DNA from: Roseomonas fluvialis
Lineage (GTDB): Bacteria; Pseudomonadota; Alphaproteobacteria; Acetobacterales; Acetobacteraceae
DNA: 64,000 nucleotides
Assembly: GCF_022846615.1 (NCBI RefSeq)
Contig: NZ_AP025637.1
Location: 2,877,001-2,941,000, forward strand
Reading direction: 5' to 3'
Part shown: positions 55,447 to 64,000 of the stretch, piece after piece
How the letters are laid out: every line of letters begins with the position of its first letter
How positions within the stretch are numbered: the first letter of the stretch is position 1
Made by a program: the position numbers and the translations under genes
The notes under the pieces: generated by a model
Seen by the model: the letters and a program-made list of their open reading frames with translations, nothing else
The model's database searches: none
What the model was told of the DNA's origin: nothing

Positions 55447-56418
55447 CTATTCCGGCCGCACGCCCGCCGCCCGCAGCACCGCCACCGACTGGTCCACCTC
55501 GCGCCGCAGGAAGGCCCGCACCGCCTCGGGCGTATCGAAGCCCGGCCGCAGTTCCTCGCCGAGCGCCGCCAGCCGCTCCCGGTTCTGCGCCAGCCCCGCC
55601 TGGAACGCCGCCGACAGCGCGGCCAGGATCGGCGCGGGCGTCGCCGCCGGCGCCGCGCACACCCGCCAGTTCTGGAACACGAAGCCCGGCAGCCCCGCCT
55701 CCGCCGAGGTCGGAACCTCCGGCAGCAGCGGGCTGCGCCGCTCCACCGTCACCGCCAGCGGCCGCATCGTCCCCGCCCGGATATGCTCGAGGCTCGCCGA
55801 CGCCGACAGGATCGTCATCTGCGCCTCCCCGCCCACCACGGCGAGTGCGGCCGGCGCCCCGCCGCGGTAGTGCACCATCTCCATCTGCACCCCCGCCGAG
55901 GTCTTCAGGATCTCCGCCGCGATGTGCACCGGCCCGCCCACCCCGGTCGTCGCCATGTTCAGCCGCCCCGGCTGCGCCTTCATCAGCGCCACCAGCTCGG
56001 CCAGGGAATTGGCGCGCACGCTCGGATGCACCAGCAGGATCAGGGAGGCAAACACCAGCACGCCCACCCCGGCGAAGTCCGTCACGGGATCGTAGGGCAA
56101 CCTGGCGATCAGCGCGGGGGCCACGCCATGCGCACTGTCATTGACCAGGATGGTGTGCCCATCCGGCGCGGCCTTGGCCACCATGTCGGCGCCGATGGTG
56201 CCGCCCGCGCCGGTGCGGTTCTCCACCACCAGCGGCTGGCCGAGCATGGCCTGCACCGGGTCGGACATCATGCGCGTGAGCACATCGGTCGGCCCGCCGG
56301 CGGTGAAGGGCACGATGGCACGGATGGGCCGGTTGGGCCGCCAGGCCTGCGCCCGGGCAACCCCCGGCGCGGCGAGCAGGAACGGGGCGGCGGCAAGCGT
56401 CCGGCGGCGAAGCAGCAT
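55447..56418 (-). CDS. Bug-family tripartite tricarboxylate transporter substrate-binding protein
   Basis: Periplasmic receptor of 323 residues. Signal peptide: LLRRRTLAAAPFLLAAPGVA, cleaved near ARAQA. Bug motifs: WRPNRPIRAIVPFTAGGPTD, VVENRTGAGGTIGADMVAKA, PDGHTILVNDS, HYRGGAPAALAVVGGEAQM and VPTSAEAGLPGFVFQNWRV. The ATG 56418 follows GGGAGAG. No permease genes are adjacent. It is a different paralogue from the Bug gene at 43.8 kb. Confidence 0.9.
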   Translation of the reverse strand: MLLRRRTLAAAPFLLAAPGVARAQAWRPNRPIRAIVPFTAGGPTDVLTRMMSDPVQAMLGQPLVVENRTGAGGTIGADMVAKAAPDGHTILVNDSAHGVAPALIARLPYDPVTDFAGVGVLVFASLILLVHPSVRANSLAELVALMKAQPGRLNMATTGVGGPVHIAAEILKTSAGVQMEMVHYRGGAPAALAVVGGEAQMTILSASASLEHIRAGTMRPLAVTVERRSPLLPEVPTSAEAGLPGFVFQNWRVCAAPAATPAPILAALSAAFQAGLAQNRERLAALGEELRPGFDTPEAVRAFLRREVDQSVAVLRAAGVRPE

Positions 56419-56521
56419 CGGTGTCTCTCCCTGGGATTCGGCGCTCATGCCGGCGCCGTCACGGGAAGATATAGGGGCGGCGCGCGGCGCTGGCGATGCC
56501 CGGTCAGCGCCGCGGCGCCGC

Positions 56522-57559
56522 TCAGCCGCGCGCCTTCGCCTCGCCCGCCAGCAGCGCCCGCTTGCGCGGCACGCCCCAGCGGTAGCCGGTCAGGTCGCCA
56601 TCCTTGCCCACCACCCGGTGGCACGGCACCGCAAGGGAGACCGGGTTCTGCGCACAGGCCCGCGCCACCGCCCGGGTCGCCCGCGGTTCGCCCATCGCCG
56701 CCGCCAGGCCGGAGTAGGTGCGCGTCTCGCCCAGGGGTATCGCCCGCAGCGCCTCCCACACCCGCCGCTGGAAGGCGGTGCCCCGAAGGTCCAGCGGCAG
56801 GTCGAGCGCGGCGCGCGGTTCCGCCACATAGGCCACCACCTGGCGCACCGCCTCGGCCAGCGCATCGGGTGCGTCCTCGATGGTGGCGCGGGGGAAGCGG
56901 GCCATGACGTCGCCGCGCAGCGCCTCGCCATCCTCGCCGAAGCCGATGAAGCAGACGCCCTGCGCAGTCGCGCCCACCATCAGCGGCCCCAGCGCGGACT
57001 GGGCGAGCGCCACGCGGATCACCTCCCCCGCACCGCCGCGGCGCGCCGCCCCCGGCGTCATGCCCAGCACACGGCCGGGGGCTTCGTACACCCGGCTTTC
57101 GGAGCCAAAGCCTGCCCCGGCCACCGCATCCGCCACGCGCTCGCCGGCCGCGAGCGAGGCCGCCAGCCGCCGCGCGCGCACGCTCTCGGCATACGACCGC
57201 GGCGTGACGCCGGTGATGTCGCGGAACAGCCGCAGGAAGTGGTGCCGGGCATACCCCGCGCGGTCGGCAAGCGCCGCCAGGGAGGGGATGGTCTCGGACG
57301 CCTCGATCATCTCGCAGGCCGCGCGGATGGCGGCGGCGTGCAGCGCCGCGCGCTCTCCCTTCGGATCGCAGCGGCGGCAGGCGCGGAAGCCGGCGGCCTC
57401 CGCCGCCGTGGCGTCGCAGAAGAACCGCGTGTTGCGTCTCAGCGGCGCGCGCGACGGGCAGCCGGGTCGGCAGAACACCCCTTGCGTCGTCACCGCATAC
57501 AGGAAGGCATCGGAGGGTGTGCGGGCCAGCACCGCGGCCCAGCGGAGGTCGTCATCCAT
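56522..57559 (-). CDS. ada: Ada: methylated-DNA-cysteine methyltransferase / transcriptional activator
   Basis: Adaptive-response protein of 345 residues in three parts. Residues about 8-75: zinc domain with the methylphosphotriester acceptor cysteine in VFCRPGCPSRAPLRRN and CRRCDPKGE. About 85-180: AraC-type HTH (LAALADRAGYARHHFLRLFR, TGVTPRSYAES). About 190-340: alkyltransferase domain with the active-site PCHRVVGKDGDLTGYRWG. All key cysteines are present, so it is a full Ada that repairs O6-methylguanine and activates its regulon. ATG 57559. Confidence 0.95.
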   Translation of the reverse strand: MDDDLRWAAVLARTPSDAFLYAVTTQGVFCRPGCPSRAPLRRNTRFFCDATAAEAAGFRACRRCDPKGERAALHAAAIRAACEMIEASETIPSLAALADRAGYARHHFLRLFRDITGVTPRSYAESVRARRLAASLAAGERVADAVAGAGFGSESRVYEAPGRVLGMTPGAARRGGAGEVIRVALAQSALGPLMVGATAQGVCFIGFGEDGEALRGDVMARFPRATIEDAPDALAEAVRQVVAYVAEPRAALDLPLDLRGTAFQRRVWEALRAIPLGETRTYSGLAAAMGEPRATRAVARACAQNPVSLAVPCHRVVGKDGDLTGYRWGVPRKRALLAGEAKARG

Positions 57560-57741
57560 GGCCGCTGTGTCGCACGCACCACGCCAGGCGGGCCATCCGC
57601 GCGTTGCGCCGGCGCGCGGGGCGGCATCTCGCACCCGCAACACTTTCCAGCTTATGAATCTTCACCGCATCGTTTTACCCCTTTCGGAACGATGCAGCGC
57701 CGGTCCCGCCGCGCGTCTCCCTTGCCGTGGAGATCCAACTC

Positions 57742-59922
57742 ATGTCCTGGTCGCAGTTCGGCTCGCCCACCGCTGGTCCCACCCCGCAAGCCGACACCTA
57801 CACCGGAGACATCGGCGACAACGGCAGCGTCGATGGCGGCATAGATGGCGGCGGCGGCGATGACAGCCTCAGCGGAAATGGCGGCGCCGATTATCTGTCG
57901 GGCGGGGCGGGCATCGACCTTCTCTACGGCGGCGCCGGGCTGGACACGCTCGACGGCGGGACTGACGGCGATTCCCTGTTCGGCAACGACGACGCCGACA
58001 CGATCGAAGGCGGCGACGGCAAGGACCTCATCGACGGCGGCGCGGACACCGCCGGGGACCTCCTGACGGACTCGCTGGGTGGCGCCTGGATCTTCGGCGG
58101 CGACGGCAATGACACGATCCAGGTCACGCTCGCCGGCGCCTCGGACAACTCCACCGGATTGTTCGGCAACTTCCTCGAGGGCGGGGGCGGCAACGACCTC
58201 ATCGAACTTGTTGGCAGCGGGACGGTCTTCGGCTCCGGGCTGTATGGCAAGGCCGGGGACGACACGCTGGTCGGCGCCGACGCCTTCGCCTCCCTGTTCG
58301 GCGACGAGGGCAACGACAGCATCCTCGGCGGCAGCGCCGGCGAGGCGCTGCACGGCGGCGTGGACGACGACGTCATCCTGGGCGGCGGCGGTGACGACTC
58401 GATCTATGGCGACAATCTCGACGGCAGCGGCACAGCCGGCAACGACAGCCTCGACGGCGGTGCCGGCAACGACACCATCGACGGCGGCGCCGGCGACGAC
58501 ACGATCAATGGTGCCAGCCTCGGCTGGGATTCGATGATCGGCGGCGATGGCATTAACACGCTCGACTTCTCGGGCGCGGCGGGTCCCGTGGCGTTCCACC
58601 TGGCCCAGCGCGACGTCTACGAGGACGGCAACCCGACCGACGACTGGCCCGACAGCCTCGACATCAACGGAGAGCCGACCGGCGACAAGGAGTGGGAATA
58701 CCTCGAGGGCTTCACCGTCGCCTACGGCTCGCGGTTCAGCGACGGCTTCATGGCCGGCTCCGAGGTCGGCGACAGCATCTTCGGCCAGGCCGGCGACGAC
58801 CGCATCTTCGGCAATACCGACGACGACACGCTCGATGGCGGCACCGACAACGACTACGTGGTGGGCGAGGAAGGCCATGACCTCCTCGCCGGCGGCGGGG
58901 GCGACGACACGATCGTGGGCGGACGCGGCGACCTCAACACCACCGCGCCCGAGGCCGAGGGCGCCGACACGTTCGAGGTCGGCGAGGAGACGATCGGCGG
59001 CGCCGACACGCTCGACGGCGGCGGCGGCGACGACCTGATCCATGGCATGGAGGGCAGCGACAGCCTGGTCGGCGGCATCGGCGAGGACACCATCACCGGC
59101 GGCACCGGCGACGACATCATCGACGCCGGCGACGACAACGACCTGGTCATCTGGCGCCCAGGTGACGGCAACGACTTCATCGACATGGGCGACGGGACCG
59201 ACACGCTGCGCCTCGCCGGCTGGGACAACGATGAATGGGAGATCACCGACCAGAACGGCTTCGACTACATCCTCACCAATGTCGTCGACCGGTCGATCGT
59301 GGTGCGGGCCCTCAGTGTCGAGTTCATCACCTGCTTCACGCCGGGCACGCGCATCCTCTCCGCGCGCGGCGAGGTGCCGGTCGAGACGCTGCGCGCCGGC
59401 GACCTGGTGGCGGCGCCTGGCCGCGGCGCCCCGCTCAAGCCCGTGCGCTGGGTCGGCCACACCCGCGTCGACATCGCGCACCACCGCGACAAGCGGAAGG
59501 TCGCGCCCATCCTGTTGCGCGCCGGCGCGCTCGGCGCAGGCGTTCCGACGCGCGACTTGCGCGTGAGCCCCGAGCACGCCTTCCTTCTGGATGGCCGCCT
59601 GGTGCCCGCGCATCTGCTGGTGAACGGCAGCACCATCGTGCAGGAGACATGGCAGCGCGCCATCACCTACTGGCATGTCGAACTCGAACAGCACGGCGTG
59701 CTGGTTGCCGAAGGCGCGCTCGCGGAATCCTACTTCGACGACGGCAACCGCCACCTGTTCGACAATGGCGTGATCGCGCTGCACCTCGACCTCGGCGCCG
59801 GGCGCGGTGGCGGCCGCTACGCCGCCGAGGCCTTCGCGCCGCCGCTGCTGTCCGCCGAGGACCCGGCGCTCGCGCGCATCACCGCCGCCCTGCCGCAGCA
59901 CGCCCGCGCGCGCCAGGGCTGA
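57742..59922 (+). CDS. RTX calcium-binding repeat protein with C-terminal Hint domain
   Basis: Acidic protein of 726 residues. From about 35 to 520 it has many RTX nonapeptides (GGxGxDxL type, such as GGAGNDTIDGGAGDDTI), which fold on calcium outside the cell. Around 540-680 lies a Hint (hedgehog/intein) domain: ITCFTPGTRILSARGEVPVE, LRAGDLVAAPGRGAPLK, VRWVGHTRVDIAHHRD, and LRVSPEHAFLLDGRLVPAHL. The start cysteine (TCFTPGT) and the SPEHA histidine are present. There is no Sec signal, so type I secretion is expected, but no transporter genes are adjacent. ATG 57742 follows GGAG; a GTG at 57727 is an alternative. Confidence 0.9.
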   Translation: MSWSQFGSPTAGPTPQADTYTGDIGDNGSVDGGIDGGGGDDSLSGNGGADYLSGGAGIDLLYGGAGLDTLDGGTDGDSLFGNDDADTIEGGDGKDLIDGGADTAGDLLTDSLGGAWIFGGDGNDTIQVTLAGASDNSTGLFGNFLEGGGGNDLIELVGSGTVFGSGLYGKAGDDTLVGADAFASLFGDEGNDSILGGSAGEALHGGVDDDVILGGGGDDSIYGDNLDGSGTAGNDSLDGGAGNDTIDGGAGDDTINGASLGWDSMIGGDGINTLDFSGAAGPVAFHLAQRDVYEDGNPTDDWPDSLDINGEPTGDKEWEYLEGFTVAYGSRFSDGFMAGSEVGDSIFGQAGDDRIFGNTDDDTLDGGTDNDYVVGEEGHDLLAGGGGDDTIVGGRGDLNTTAPEAEGADTFEVGEETIGGADTLDGGGGDDLIHGMEGSDSLVGGIGEDTITGGTGDDIIDAGDDNDLVIWRPGDGNDFIDMGDGTDTLRLAGWDNDEWEITDQNGFDYILTNVVDRSIVVRALSVEFITCFTPGTRILSARGEVPVETLRAGDLVAAPGRGAPLKPVRWVGHTRVDIAHHRDKRKVAPILLRAGALGAGVPTRDLRVSPEHAFLLDGRLVPAHLLVNGSTIVQETWQRAITYWHVELEQHGVLVAEGALAESYFDDGNRHLFDNGVIALHLDLGAGRGGGRYAAEAFAPPLLSAEDPALARITAALPQHARARQG

Positions 59923-59938
59923 GCAGGCCGGCGCGGCT

Positions 59939-60514
59939 TCAGGTCGCGTCGCCCTCCGCCTTGCGGCGCAGTTCGCGCAGCCGGGCATCGCCGCCGCGCA
60001 GGCGCGGGTGCAGCGCCAGCGCGGCCTCCATGCTGCGCAAGGCGGCACGCGCGTCGCCAGCTTCCTCCTGCAACATCGACAGCGTCAGCAGCGCGCCGAA
60101 GTGCCGTGGCTCGAGCCGCAGCGCCTCCTGCAGGTCGCGCGCCGCCGCCGCCTGGTCGCCCAGCGCCGCGTAGGCCTGCGCGCGCTGGTGCCAGGCTTCG
60201 GCACTCTGCGGGCTGAGCACGATGGCCGCGTCGAAATCCTCCAGCGCCTCGTCATGGGTGCGCGCAGCCAGATTGCGCGCGCCACGGCGCAGCAGCAGCA
60301 CCGTGGCGGGGCTGGCCTGCTCCACCCACAGCGTGCGGATGCGCCCTTCCATCATGTGGGCCACCGCATCGTCGGGCGCGGCCTTCAGCCCTTCGAACAG
60401 GCTGTCGAGCTCGGCGCGGCGGCTTTCCTGGGCGCGGTTGGGCGCGGGCTGGGACTGGGCATGCGCCAGCACCGGCATCAGCAGCAGCGGCAGGGCAAGC
60501 AGGGCGGCGCGCAT
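59939..60514 (-). CDS. TPR-repeat periplasmic protein
   Basis: Protein of 191 residues with a signal peptide (residues 1-19, LAHA-Q) and tetratricopeptide repeats: HDEALEDFDAAIVLSPQSAE, AWHQRAQAYAALGDQAAAAR, DLQEALRLEPRHFGALLTLS. A scaffold for protein contacts in the periplasm; the partner is unknown. Convergent with the RTX-Hint gene, 16 bp between stops. Confidence 0.87.
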   Translation of the reverse strand: MRAALLALPLLLMPVLAHAQSQPAPNRAQESRRAELDSLFEGLKAAPDDAVAHMMEGRIRTLWVEQASPATVLLLRRGARNLAARTHDEALEDFDAAIVLSPQSAEAWHQRAQAYAALGDQAAAARDLQEALRLEPRHFGALLTLSMLQEEAGDARAALRSMEAALALHPRLRGGDARLRELRRKAEGDAT

Positions 60515-60561
60515 GGCGCCATGTTCCGCCCGCCGGGCCCCGCGGGGCAAGCATCGATTGA

Positions 60562-60858
60562 TCATGTCAGGCTGAGGATGGTCATGCCCACCACCACCGC
60601 AAGCCTCGCCGCGCCCGCCCAGCGCGGGTCGGCATCCGCCCGCCCGGCCGACCGCCACACGCCCACCGCCACCACCAGGTTGTAGGGCACCGACAGCGCG
60701 TAGCCGACCACGAAGGCCGCCATCACCTGCCCCGCCATCACCAGCCACAGGAAGCCCAGGGTGGTGCTGGCATTGACCACCAGTCCGCCCAGCACGGCCC
60801 AGGTCCAGAACGCCTCGCCGAGCGGCAATTCGCCGCGCCACAGGCGCCGCGCGATCAC
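60562..60858 (-). CDS. small membrane protein coupled to glcF
   Basis: A 98-residue protein with about three hydrophobic helices: FWTWAVLGGLVVNASTTLGF, LWLVMAGQVMAAFVVGYALS, and a last one near AARLAVVVGMTILSL. The GTG start at 60858 overlaps the glcF stop by 4 bp (GTGA), which supports translation of the frame. Family not recognised. Confidence 0.72.
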   Translation of the reverse strand: MIARRLWRGELPLGEAFWTWAVLGGLVVNASTTLGFLWLVMAGQVMAAFVVGYALSVPYNLVVAVGVWRSAGRADADPRWAGAARLAVVVGMTILSLT

Positions 60859-62171
60859 GCCGCGGTGCGCGCGCGCGCGACCGCGGCGGGTTCCGGCCCG
60901 CCTGCCATCCAGTCCAGCAATTCGACCGTGTGCACGGCCGGCATGGCGCCATCGCCCAACTGCGTCAGGCAGCCGATATTGCCCGAGGCAATCACCGCGG
61001 CACCCGTGCGCGCGATGTTGGCCTGCTTGCGCGCCTTCAACTGCCCCGCGATCTCCGGCTGCAGGATGTTGTAGGTGCCGGCCGACCCGCAGCAGATGTG
61101 CCCCTCCGCCGGTTCCCGCACGTTGAACCCGGCCATCTTCAGCAGCGCCTTGGGTTCGGCGGTGATCTTCTGGCCGTGCTGCAGCGAGCATGCCGCATGG
61201 TAGGCCACCGTGATGCCCGATGCGGCGCGCGCGGGCGCATAGCCGAAGCGGGTCAGCACCTCGGTGATGTCGGCCGCGAGGCTTGCCACGCGCGCGGCAG
61301 CCGCGGCCTCCGGTTCCTCGCGGAACATGTGGCCGTAGTCCTTCAGCGTGGTGCCGCAGCCCGAGGCATTCACCACGATCGCGTCCAGCCCCTCGCCCTC
61401 GATCTCGGCCGTCCAGGCGGCGATGTTGGCACGCGCCAGGCGCATCGCAGGGTCATGGTGGCCCATATGGTGGTCGAGCGCGCCGCAGCAGCCTTGCCCC
61501 TTCGTCACCACCACCTCGATCCCCATGCGCGTGAGCAGGCGGATCGTCGCCTCGTTGATCGACGGCGCCAGCACTTGCTGCGCGCAGCCCATCAGGATGC
61601 CCACGCGCCCACGCCGTGCGCCTTCCGCGCGATGCACCCGCGGCCGCTCGATCGCCGATGGCGAGGGCACCGATGCGGGGGCGAGGCGCAGCATCGCGCG
61701 CATGCGCTGCGCCGTGAGCGACGCGCCCGGCACGAAGCGCGCGAAGGGCCGTGCGAACCACGCCCCCACCAGCGCCAGCCGGAACCGCGCCGGATGCGGC
61801 AGCACGAAGGACAGCACGCGCCGCAGCGCGCGTTCCGGCCAGGGGCGCGTGTAGGTCTGTTCGATATACGCCCGCGCATGGTCGACCAGGTGCATGTAGT
61901 GCACGCCCGACGGGCAGGTCGTCATGCAGGACAGGCAGGACAGGCAACGGTCCACATGCCGCACCACCTGCTCGGTCGCGGGCTGGCCGCCTTCCAGCAT
62001 GTCCTTGATGAGGTAGATGCGCCCGCGCGGGCTGTCGAGTTCGTCGCCCAGCAGCAGGAAGGTCGGGCAGGTCGCCGTGCACATGCCGCAATGCACGCAG
62101 GTGCGCAGGATGCGGTTGCTCTCGGCGGTATCGGGGTCGGCGAGCTGCGCCGGCGAGAAGGTCGTCTGCAT
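60855..62171 (-). CDS. glcF: glycolate oxidase iron-sulfur subunit
   Basis: GlcF, 438 residues. Two 4Fe-4S motifs at the start: CVHCGMCTATCPTF and CLSCLSCMTTCPSGVHYMHL. Two CCG domains follow: QGCCGALDHHMGHHD, and HICCGSAGTYNILQPEIAGQ, plus AYHAACSLQHGQKI. It passes electrons from glycolate, oxidised by GlcD/GlcE, to the membrane. glcD and glcE are not in the window. ATG 62171 is listed; a GTG lies one codon earlier. Confidence 0.93.
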   Translation of the reverse strand: MQTTFSPAQLADPDTAESNRILRTCVHCGMCTATCPTFLLLGDELDSPRGRIYLIKDMLEGGQPATEQVVRHVDRCLSCLSCMTTCPSGVHYMHLVDHARAYIEQTYTRPWPERALRRVLSFVLPHPARFRLALVGAWFARPFARFVPGASLTAQRMRAMLRLAPASVPSPSAIERPRVHRAEGARRGRVGILMGCAQQVLAPSINEATIRLLTRMGIEVVVTKGQGCCGALDHHMGHHDPAMRLARANIAAWTAEIEGEGLDAIVVNASGCGTTLKDYGHMFREEPEAAAAARVASLAADITEVLTRFGYAPARAASGITVAYHAACSLQHGQKITAEPKALLKMAGFNVREPAEGHICCGSAGTYNILQPEIAGQLKARKQANIARTGAAVIASGNIGCLTQLGDGAMPAVHTVELLDWMAGGPEPAAVARARTAA

Positions 62172-62276
62172 CACGCATGTCTAGGGGAGCCGGAGCCCCG
62201 CCGCCAGCAGGTCGGCCAGTGGACGCCGCCGGCGCCCCCCTCCTATCGTGACGGCGGTACCCAGGGGATTCGCCGC

Positions 62277-63095
62277 ATGGTCACCGAAGCGATCCAGGAG
62301 CTCGCGGCCTTCAGCGTCTTCGCCTTCGCGGCGGCGCTGTTCTTAATCCAGGCCGCGGCCAAGGAGATCGGCTACGTCTTCGGTCATCGCCGCGCGGCGC
62401 ACCAGGAGAACCCCGGCGAAGGCGTGAGCGTCGTGGTGGGCGGCATGCTCGGGCTGCTCGCCTTCGTTCTCGCCCTGACCCTGTCGTTCTCGAGCGCCCG
62501 CTTCCAGGAGCGGCGCGAGGGCACGCTGGCGGAAGCCAACGCGATCGGCACCGCCTGGCTGCAGGCCCAGGCGATCGGTCACCCGCGCGGCGCGGAGATC
62601 GCGCGCCTGCTCGAGGAATATACGCACGTCCGCCGGGACTTCGTGGCGGCAGGCCGTTTCGCGCCCGAGGTCGAGACCGCGACGCGGCGGACCAATGCGC
62701 TGCAGTCGGTCATCTGGGGCCACCTCGCGGCCATCGTGCGCGAACGGCCGGACCCGGTGACCTCCTCGCTGATGAATGCGCTGAATACGACCTTCGACCT
62801 CGCGACGGCCGAGCGCTTCGCCTTCGCGACGCTGTTCCCGCCGCAATTGTTCTGGCTGCTGATCGGCATGACGATGGTCTCGATGGCCGCGCTCGGCTTC
62901 CAGCTGGGGCTGCGCCAGAAGCCGTTGCGGGTGCTGTCCTTCCTGCTGCTGTCCATGTGGACGGCGACCATGACGATCATTCTCGACATGGGCGCGGCGC
63001 GGCTCGGTTCGATCCGGATCGGCGTGCAGGCCTACGACTGGACCATCCAGGGCTTCCACGGAGGCGTCACCGTCCCGCCTGCGCCAGCGCGCTGA
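62277..63095 (+). CDS. DUF4239 (bestrophin-like) membrane protein
   Basis: A 272-residue inner-membrane protein. Two N-terminal helices (about 10-28 and 50-70: GMLGLLAFVLALTLSFSSAR) flank a conserved RFQERREGTLAEANAIGTAW segment, a helical cytoplasmic part follows, and two helices are near 188-235. This is the DUF4239 layout, which is distantly bestrophin-like and could form an anion channel. The ATG 62277 follows AGGGGA. Divergent from glcF. Confidence 0.85.
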   Translation: MVTEAIQELAAFSVFAFAAALFLIQAAAKEIGYVFGHRRAAHQENPGEGVSVVVGGMLGLLAFVLALTLSFSSARFQERREGTLAEANAIGTAWLQAQAIGHPRGAEIARLLEEYTHVRRDFVAAGRFAPEVETATRRTNALQSVIWGHLAAIVRERPDPVTSSLMNALNTTFDLATAERFAFATLFPPQLFWLLIGMTMVSMAALGFQLGLRQKPLRVLSFLLLSMWTATMTIILDMGAARLGSIRIGVQAYDWTIQGFHGGVTVPPAPAR

Positions 63096-63140
63096 GCCGC
63101 CCTGCCGCCCGGCGTCGGGGCGTGCTATCCACGGCTGAGA

Positions 63141-64000
63141 ATGGCTCGCAACATCACCCTGGACGCCGCCCCGCCCGCTGGTCCCACCCCCCGTCGCCGT
63201 CGCGCCCCGGCCTGGGCCTGGGCTTCGGTGCTGGTCGCGGCCGCCATCACGGCGCCGCTCGTTGCCGTGCTGCTCTCCGCGATGACGGTGCCTGGGGCCA
63301 GCGTCGTCCATATCGCAACCACCACCCTGCCCGAGATGCTGCGCAATTCCGCCCTGCTGGCGCTGCTGGTGGCGCTGATGGCGGGCTCGGCGGGGGCGAT
63401 CTCGGCCTGGATCGTCTCGACCTGCGAATTCCGTGGCCGGCGCCTGCTGGAAGTCGCGCTGCTGCTGCCGCTGGCGATGCCGGCCTACCTCAACGGATAT
63501 GTCTACACTTGGCTGTTCGACGTGGCCGGGCCGCTGCAGCAGGGCTTCCGCGACCTGACCGGGCTGCGCTTCGGCCAATACTGGGCGCCCGAGATCCGGT
63601 CCCTGCCGGGTGCGGCGCTGATGCTGGCGATGGTACTGTACCCCTACGTCTACCTGATGTGCCGCAGCGCCTTCCTGCAGCAGAGCGTCTGCCTGCTGGA
63701 AGCCTCCCGCACGCTCGGGCACGGGCTGCCGCGAACCTTCCTGCATGTGGCGCTGCCGCTGGCGCGGCCCGCGCTGGCGGCCGGCATCGCGCTGGTGCTG
63801 ATGGAGGTACTGGCGGATTTCGGCACGGTGCAGCATTTCGGCGTGCGCACCTTCACCACCGGCATCTACGAGGCCTGGTTCGGCATGGATGACCGCGGTG
63901 CGGCGGCGCAGCTCGCGGTCGGACTGCTGGGCTGTGTGTTCCTGCTGCTGGCGCTGGAGCGAATCTCGCGCGGGGGGCGGCGCTTCCACCCCACCACAAC
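63141..64000 (+). CDS. iron(III)-type ABC transporter permease, partial
   Basis: N-terminal 286 residues of an FbpB/SfuB-type permease cut by the window end; such proteins are fusions of two six-helix halves of about 550 residues. Visible are the first half's helices, the MPAYLNGYVYTWLFDVAGPL segment, and the coupling motif LEASRTLGHGLPRTFLHVAL, followed by VLADFGTVQHFGVRTFTTGI and YEAWFGMDDRGAAAQLA. This is characteristic of ferric-iron importers (and some thiamine or putrescine relatives). The receptor and ATPase genes should lie to the right. Confidence 0.9.
   Translation, partial: MARNITLDAAPPAGPTPRRRRAPAWAWASVLVAAAITAPLVAVLLSAMTVPGASVVHIATTTLPEMLRNSALLALLVALMAGSAGAISAWIVSTCEFRGRRLLEVALLLPLAMPAYLNGYVYTWLFDVAGPLQQGFRDLTGLRFGQYWAPEIRSLPGAALMLAMVLYPYVYLMCRSAFLQQSVCLLEASRTLGHGLPRTFLHVALPLARPALAAGIALVLMEVLADFGTVQHFGVRTFTTGIYEAWFGMDDRGAAAQLAVGLLGCVFLLLALERISRGGRRFHPTT

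Noticed and set aside
57652-60048. Minus-strand open frame of about 800 codons opposite the RTX-Hint gene
   Set aside because: Its repetitive Val/Ala-rich translation is the antisense of the Gly-Asp repeats; the plus strand has clear RTX and Hint motifs.

Overview
The window is 64 kb of a very GC-rich alphaproteobacterial chromosome. The family-level markers are GapR, a TrcR/DUF1013 protein, a COQ9 homologue next to def and rpsU, DUF1192, DUF1244 and paired YdcH/DUF465 proteins. Together with two Bug (tripartite tricarboxylate) receptors, a TAXI-TRAP transporter, a Hint/RTX protein and the style of the transport genes, they point to Acetobacteraceae (Roseomonas-like). This placement is an inference from gene content. 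No rRNA, tRNA or CRISPR array was recognised.

Layout. 1-3.5 kb: amino-acid ABC receptor (cut by the window edge) and a TAXI-TRAP transporter, both on minus. 3.6-6 kb: two CBS-domain proteins, an unknown protein, pdxY. 6.1-10.8 kb: complete branched-chain-type ABC importer (livKHMGF). 11-15 kb: rpmE, a methyltransferase, an Hsp20 with a ROSE-like RNA thermometer, selO. 15-18 kb: a gene-poor stretch, DUF1192, trcR, two YdcH proteins and a repeat-rich leader before nhaA. 19.5-24.6 kb: purEK, two OmpA paralogues, a secreted unknown. 25-29 kb: coq9-def and rpsU (divergent), a Kef-type antiporter, rutB. 29.3-31.1 kb: a GGDEF-EAL enzyme overlapping a BLUF photoreceptor. 31.1-34.1 kb: pntAA-pntAB-pntB. 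34-41 kb: ABC1 kinase, M3 peptidase, a frameshifted acyl-CoA synthetase, a CoA-transferase. 41-44.8 kb: Bug receptor, TauD-type dioxygenase and three tandem paralogous membrane proteins linked by 4-bp overlaps. 44.8-49.4 kb: EEP phosphodiesterase, SBF transporter, DOPA-dioxygenase-like protein, gapR, DUF1244, glycerate kinase. 49.6-51.3 kb: pyruvate kinase with an in-frame N-terminal HTH. 51.3-54.6 kb: a visibly lower-GC SIR2-NACHT (STAND) gene, very probably an antiphage defence gene. 54.9-64 kb: IS5-like fragment protein, Bug receptor, ada, RTX-Hint protein, TPR protein, glcF with a small membrane partner, DUF4239 protein and an iron-type ABC permease cut by the window end.

The most unusual items are: (a) the HTH-pyruvate kinase frame preceded by two matching dyads (CTTA-N7-TAAG, 41 bp apart); (b) the SIR2-NACHT gene, which looks like a recent insertion; (c) the BLUF/GGDEF-EAL overlapping pair, probably light control of c-di-GMP; (d) the ROSE-like thermometer before hsp20; (e) the translationally chained triplicate of unknown membrane proteins. 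The rest is mostly housekeeping and transport.
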